Source of the DNA: an uncultured Fusicatenibacter sp.
GTDB lineage: Bacteria > Bacillota > Clostridia > Lachnospirales > Lachnospiraceae
Direction: 5' to 3'
Assembly: GCA_902493585.1 (NCBI GenBank)
Contig: CABUPZ010000013.1
Span: forward strand, 1-45,688
DNA length: 45,688 bases
Shown here one piece after another: positions 42,266-45,688 of this stretch (its first letter is position 1; each line of letters opens with the position of its first letter). Both the position numbers and the translations under genes were made by a program. A model generated the notes under the pieces. The model did no database searches. It worked only from the letters and a program-made list of their open reading frames with translations, and was not told where the DNA came from.

Positions 42266-42732
42266 ATGCGAAAAGTTGTTTTATATGTTGCCATGAGCCT
42301 TGACGGATATATTGCTGATAAGGATGGTAAGGTGGACTGGCTCGCGGGGCAGGAGGATAACGCAGAGACTGCCGACAGCTATGCAGATTTTGAAAAAACC
42401 ACAGATACCGTTATCATGGGATGGACGACTTATCATCAGGTTACAACAGAATTGTCCCCGGAACAATGGGTATACGAGATCCCTGTACCCTGGTAAAGGA
42501 ATTAAAAGCCATGGCTGGAAAAGATATCTGGATCTGCGGCGGAGCTGATATCATCCGCCAGCTTATGGAGCAGAATCTCATCGACACCTATCATATCTCC
42601 ATAATCCCGACCATTTTAGGGTCTGGTATCCGCCTCTTTTCCGATTCAGAACAGGAGATCAAACTGTGCCTTTCCTCCGTTAAAAACAACAATGGTATTA
42701 CGGAATTGGTTTATCAGAAGAGAAGCACCTGA
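42266..42732 (+). pseudogene. Dihydrofolate reductase-family (RibD C-terminal) protein, internally deleted
   Basis: From ATG 42266 (AAAGGAG upstream) the frame reads RKVVLYVAMSLDGYIADKDG, TVIMGWTTYHQVTTELSPEQ and stops at TGG-TAA near 42496. In another frame TLVKELKAMAGKDIWICGGA, DIIRQLMEQNLIDTYHISII and the family C-terminus continue to 42732. The junction WVYE/DPCTLVKEL lacks about 20-25 residues normally found there. A deletion of a length not divisible by three therefore inactivated the gene. The rest is still well preserved, so the event looks recent. Confidence 0.85.
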
Positions 42733-42757
42733 CACTGCTTTCTTTCTGCAGAATTTC

Positions 42758-42807
42758 GAGCGTGTTTGAAAATTGTTTTCTGCCGAAGATGCATCATGGC
42801 TGGGAAT
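42758..42807. repeat. Partial copy of the GAGCGTGT element
   Basis: GAGCGTGTTTGAAAATTGTT followed by TTCTGC and, after diverged bases, GGGAAT parallels the first 55 nt of 16591-16663. The right end is missing; instead the SPFH coding sequence begins. So the SPFH 5' end was replaced here. Confidence 0.7.
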
Positions 42808-43675
42808 TCTCTACCTGGTTTACTACACTGCCGTACATTCTCTCCTTCTATTCTTTGTCATTTTCCTTGTTCTGGCTTTCTGCACGCCATTTCTTTACAA
42901 CGGTCTGAAGATTGTAAAGCCGAATGAAGCGATGGTACTGACCTTATTCGGAAATTACTATGGAACCATCCTGAAAGAGGGATTCTACTTTGTAAACCCG
43001 TTTGCCGCCAACAATAACCCGCCATATGTAAAAACTTCCGACGAAGACAAAACAGCTATCATCGACACGCACAAAAAAACGGTTTCCCTGAAAAGCATCA
43101 CATTCAACAACAGAATCCAGAAAGTCAACGATGTTCTCGGAAATCCCATCGTCATCGGCGTTGTCGTTGTATGGCGGGTAGACAATCCCACAAGGGCTGT
43201 CTTCAATGTGGAAAACTATCCGGAATTCCTGTCCATCCAGACAGATTCCACGATCCGGAACATTGCCCGAATGTATCCTTACGATATCATTGACGAAACA
43301 CATGCGAACAACGAAAGAACCCTGCGTGGAAGCGCACAGGAGATTGCAGAGAGCATGAAAGAAGAGCTTTCCAAACGCGTGGAATTTGCCGGTCTTGTCG
43401 TGGAAGAAGTACGCATCACCCATCTGTCCTATGCAGAAGAAATCGCGGCTGCCATGCTCCAGAGACAGCAGGCCGCTGCAGTGATCGCCGCCAAGCAGAA
43501 AATCGTGGACGGAGCGGTGGACATGGTGCGGATGGCAATCGACAAACTGAACGAAGATGAGATTGTTGTTCTTGACGAAGAGCGGAAAGCAGCAATGGTA
43601 TCCAATCTTCTCGTCGTCCTCTGTTCCAACAAAGACGCACAGCCGGTGGTCAACAGCGGAAGTATTTATCAATAG
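42773..43675 (+). CDS. SPFH domain protein (prohibitin/stomatin type), 5' end altered
   Basis: 300 residues if TTG 42773 is used. One or two hydrophobic helices (HSLLLFFVIFLVLAFCTPFL) precede the SPFH domain (LKIVKPNEAMVLTLFGNYYG, VIGVVVVWRVDNPTRAVFNV, VEEVRITHLSYAEEIAAAML) and a C-terminal conserved block EERKAAMVSNLLVVLCSNKD. These proteins form membrane rafts or scaffolds and commonly precede a small ribbon-helix-helix gene, as here. No ATG or ribosome site exists before residue 54, and the first ~11 codons lie in a repeat copy (42758-42807), so the natural start has been lost. It could be non-functional or use the weak TTG. Confidence 0.8.
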   Translation: MFSAEDASWLGILYLVYYTAVHSLLLFFVIFLVLAFCTPFLYNGLKIVKPNEAMVLTLFGNYYGTILKEGFYFVNPFAANNNPPYVKTSDEDKTAIIDTHKKTVSLKSITFNNRIQKVNDVLGNPIVIGVVVVWRVDNPTRAVFNVENYPEFLSIQTDSTIRNIARMYPYDIIDETHANNERTLRGSAQEIAESMKEELSKRVEFAGLVVEEVRITHLSYAEEIAAAMLQRQQAAAVIAAKQKIVDGAVDMVRMAIDKLNEDEIVVLDEERKAAMVSNLLVVLCSNKDAQPVVNSGSIYQ

Positions 43676-43688
43676 GGTGTGATGATCA

Positions 43689-43949
43689 ATGACAGATGAA
43701 AAAAAACTGGACGCCAAAGAACAGGCGCTCCAGCAGCGGCTGGAAAAGCTCCGGAACATGGAGGAAGAAATCAGGGAAAAGGAGAATGCCCTGAAACTCC
43801 GTGAAAAAGGAAAAAAACAGCTGGTATTACGGCTTTCCCCAACGCTCTGGGAAGAAATCGCCCGCTGGGCGGATGAGGATTTCCGTTCTATCAACGGACA
43901 AATCGAATATCTTCTGACCGAATGTGTCCGTGCGCGGAAAAAAAAATGA
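43689..43949 (+). CDS. Arc-like ribbon-helix-helix protein with coiled coil, SPFH partner
   Basis: 86 residues. An N-terminal heptad-like helix (KEQALQQRLEKLRNMEEEIR) continues into QLVLRLSPTLWEEIARWADE, DFRSINGQIEYLLTECVRAR, an Arc-type ribbon-helix-helix. This pair with an SPFH gene is common in Firmicutes. The small protein may bind DNA or, given its coiled coil, bind the SPFH scaffold. It starts 13 nt after the SPFH stop. Confidence 0.8.
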   Translation: MTDEKKLDAKEQALQQRLEKLRNMEEEIREKENALKLREKGKKQLVLRLSPTLWEEIARWADEDFRSINGQIEYLLTECVRARKKK

Positions 43950-44093
43950 ACTTCCGAATGATTGTTCCGAAACAGATGACGGCCGTCTGGTTTCTGCAGG
44001 AACACACAGCCTGCGAGACGTTGCATGCTGTGTATATTGAAAGGATCCGGCGAAGAAAGAGAATGTATTGGAATGTATAAGGGAGGGAGCACA

Positions 44094-44855
44094 ATGAAGA
44101 AAAGAAGAAAGAGTATTGGAATGACAGCAGCTCTGCTGGCTGTACTCGCGGGATGTTCTGCTATTCAGACAGACACAGATTATATGGAACTGCGCCAGCA
44201 GGCGTTGGATACGCTTAACGCTGAAGAAGCGGTTCGGTCGGTGACTGATTCCTCCACAACTACGGATACTGAAAACCAAACCATAGAAAACGAACTCTGG
44301 TTTATCGACGAGAATTACTGGATGCAGGAAAGCCATCTGGGAGAGGATCAAACAAGCTGGATGGTAATTTACGACGGCAATCAGTATTCACGAAACGTTG
44401 CCTCCGATCTCGATACCGGCTGGACGAAATGGGAAACGCCGACGGTTATGGAGGAACTGGCAAAAGGCAATTATGAGGAAACCATGATCCTGGAAGAAGG
44501 ACACCGACAGGAGGACGGAACTCAGATCACATGCAGTGTCCCGAAAGAAGCTCTGGAGGAAACATGGGCGGAAAACACCAAGCATCTGCCGGAGGAATTG
44601 GCTCAGCAAAGCGAAAAACCGGAATCCGCACAATACACGTATTATTTGGACGATGAAGATAAGCTTACCCGAATAGAAACTGTGTGGAAAAGTACGATGA
44701 AACAGCAAGTGGGCAAAGATCTGATAGACGTCAATATCACCTCAACAACTTCCTCAACATTTGAACCCGTGGCACGTGAGGAGGCAATGCAGAAAATTAA
44801 GGAAACCTACCAGGAAGCCATAAACAACGTCCAAAATGCGGCAAAAAATTCATAA
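44094..44855 (+). CDS. Predicted lipoprotein, unknown function
   Basis: 253 residues. The signal is MKKRRKSIGMTAALLAVLAG followed by the lipobox cysteine (LAGC, about residue 20). The mature acidic protein has tryptophan-rich blocks such as ENELWFIDENYWMQESHLGE and SWMVIYDGNQYS. No enzyme motif is visible. GGGAGG is followed by ATG 44094. The 144 nt between it and the ribbon-helix-helix gene carry a short open stretch ending YIERIRRRKRMYWNV, which may be the end of a lost gene. Confidence 0.8.
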   Translation: MKKRRKSIGMTAALLAVLAGCSAIQTDTDYMELRQQALDTLNAEEAVRSVTDSSTTTDTENQTIENELWFIDENYWMQESHLGEDQTSWMVIYDGNQYSRNVASDLDTGWTKWETPTVMEELAKGNYEETMILEEGHRQEDGTQITCSVPKEALEETWAENTKHLPEELAQQSEKPESAQYTYYLDDEDKLTRIETVWKSTMKQQVGKDLIDVNITSTTSSTFEPVAREEAMQKIKETYQEAINNVQNAAKNS

Positions 44856-44872
44856 GAGCCATTAAAAAGTTT

Positions 44873-44975
44873 GAACGGTATCCGCCCATGTAAAATCACT
44901 TCGCGATGGAGCGGATGCCCAAAGGCACTACGTTTCAGCCGGATCTGCGCGGTAAATGCGCAGATCCGGCTGAAC
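44873..44975. repeat. Second copy of the structured element core (33168-33264)
   Basis: About 80 percent identical to 33168-33264 by hand alignment: GTATCCGCCCATG..., ACTTCGCGATG, GATGCCCAAAGGCACTACGT, then GGATCTGCGC-GGTAAAT-GCGCAGATCC. The last stem gained a base on each side relative to the first copy, keeping the pairing. The left short hairpin is absent. Confidence 0.8.
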
Positions 44976-45026
44976 TTCTGCCAGGATTTCTGCGGAAGGT
45001 CTGCGGAAACTCAGGGATAATAGATA

Positions 45027-45055
45027 TTTACAAAGTCTTTCAACTGTGTTAGAAT
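45027..45055 (+). promoter_or_regulatory. Promoter of the cobalamin riboswitch transcript
   Basis: TTTACA (45027-45032) and TAGAAT (45050-45055) at exactly 17 nt, about 27 nt before the P1 stem of the riboswitch. Confidence 0.75.
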
Positions 45056-45081
45056 ACATTTGTGTATAAATTTCATATCAA

Positions 45082-45260
45082 CAGTTTAAGTGCATCGATT
45101 TTCCAAACGAAGATCGGTGAAAAGGGAATCAGGTCAGAATCCTGAGCGATCCGGTCACTGTATCGAGGGAGCTGTCTGTAAAAATCCATTGTATGTCCGC
45201 AAGCATATGAGAAGGAACAGAACAGCGATGATCTCCAAGTCAGGAAACCTGCTTAAACTG
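45082..45260 (+). promoter_or_regulatory. Cobalamin (B12) riboswitch
   Basis: The P1 stem pairs CAGTTTAAG (45082-45090) with CTTAAACTG (45252-45260). Inside are the family markers in order: GGTGAAAAGGGAATC, GTCAGAATCCTGAGCGATCC, GGTCACTGT (the C/T-CACTGT box) and AAGTCAGGAAACCTGC. These define the cobalamin-binding core; when bound it lowers expression of B12 uptake or synthesis or B12-independent isozyme genes. No start codon with a ribosome site follows before the terminator at 45479, and the target gene is beyond the window. Confidence 0.92.
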
Positions 45261-45478
45261 CATAAGGTTGAAGCTTCCGAGCAAAGTTTCCATCCACACT
45301 TGTTTTATGAGATATGGAATGCCTGATAAGTAACGAACAGTTCACTTGCCGGGAACCTTGAACGGGATTTATGCATTGCATTAAACGGCAGGGTGAATCA
45401 CTTCGGCTACCAAACGTTCTGTTATATCATGGCACTTTCCTCCGCAAACAGGTGTTATGATTTTCCGCTTGCAGAACC

Positions 45479-45511
45479 CGGGCAGTCGAAGAGACGAGCC
45501 CGTTTTTTTTT
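45479..45511 (+). terminator. Intrinsic terminator downstream of the cobalamin riboswitch
   Basis: CGGGC...GCCCG with an inner GTC/GAC pair, then nine T (45503-45511). It lies 218 nt after P1. The stretch between (45261-45478) has no gene but contains TTCAC-TTGCCG/CGGC-AGGGTGAA and AAGGTT/AACCTT pairs that could form part of the switch. Confidence 0.85.
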
Positions 45512-45615
45512 GCGTAGACGGACGAAAGCGGTCAGGCGCAGGGCAGGTGCGTGTGCGGGGCGGGGAAATATGGAATGCGTGCTCACTCCGACATTCGGAC
45601 ATGGATGGGCGGGGT

Positions 45616-45688
45616 GTTCGCGGCTCACAAAACGGAATTAAGTTCTCACACGGACGATTTGCTGTGTTCCGTTTTGCGGCTCGCGGAC
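45616..45688. repeat. Inverted-repeat element at the window edge
   Basis: GTTCGCGGCTCACAAAACGG (45616-) and TCCGTTTTGCGGCTCGCGGA (45668-) are reverse complements at about 16 of 21 positions, enclosing 31 nt. It touches the window end, so its full extent is unknown. No gene is seen in 45512-45688. Confidence 0.55.

Noticed and set aside
45381..45641. Protein gene downstream of the B12 riboswitch
   Set aside because: Open frames here cross the intrinsic terminator, lack ribosome sites and show no protein-like composition.

Overview
The window looks like a chromosomal segment of a spore-forming Firmicute, most likely family Lachnospiraceae (gut Clostridia). Reasons: GC content near 50 percent by eye, strong AGGAGG-type ribosome binding sites, an alpha/beta small acid-soluble spore protein, a Csp-type subtilase, AddAB instead of RecBCD, HAAS/PadR pairs, and structured intergenic repeats of a style I recall from that family. 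Genus cannot be fixed from the sequence alone. No rRNA, tRNA, CRISPR array, phage or intact insertion sequence was seen.

Layout. 1-4690 (minus): trkA, trkH, hisC and a MATE exporter cut by the window edge. 4944-6677 (plus): stand-alone Csp-type serine protease. 6764-9809: a fructuronate reductase/mannitol dehydrogenase-family gene divergent from a ROK repressor. 9838-10139: nitroreductase remnant. 10251-14980 (minus): UgtP/MGDG-synthase-like glycosyltransferase, plsY, an aminotransferase and a PF09818-type ATPase. 15207-15944 (plus): DUF1624 membrane acetyltransferase-like gene. 16204-19204 (minus): spore protein, NAD-dependent epimerase, HAAS protein, PadR regulator. 19566-21952: DUF3795 pseudogene, an AbiEi antitoxin whose AbiEii toxin is reduced to 13 codons, then VOC, a small protein and GNAT. 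22176-29521 (minus): addA and addB. 29628-31893 (minus): flavodoxin-family protein, PadR, DUF2812. 32185-32640 (plus): membrane-anchored FMN-binding-like protein. 33286-38102 (minus): methyltransferase, hslO, nadE, nicotinamidase-like hydrolase, flavodoxin. 38442-44855 (plus): AraC regulator, PAP2 phosphatase, esterase, nucleotidyltransferase-like protein, DHFR-family pseudogene, SPFH/ribbon-helix-helix pair, lipoprotein. 45027-45511: promoter, cobalamin riboswitch and a strong terminator, with the regulated gene outside the window.

How the genes work together. TrkA and TrkH form one potassium-uptake system. NadE and the neighbouring hydrolase suggest NAD synthesis/salvage. PlsY and the UgtP-like enzyme point to membrane phospholipid and glycolipid synthesis. 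AddAB is the double-strand-break repair nuclease. Each PadR gene is preceded, or its operon is preceded, by a promoter with an embedded inverted repeat, consistent with autoregulation.

The most unusual content is in the intergenic regions. At least four families of structured repeats are scattered between the genes. One 30-nt hairpin family occurs about seven times, and it also supplies the ends of a 132-nt multi-hairpin element flanked by a 9-bp direct repeat. Another family supplies the last codons and stop of one gene and replaces the 5' end of another (SPFH). Several genes are decayed (nitroreductase, DUF3795, AbiEii, DHFR family, flavodoxin with an internal deletion), so the segment is under active erosion and repeat traffic.
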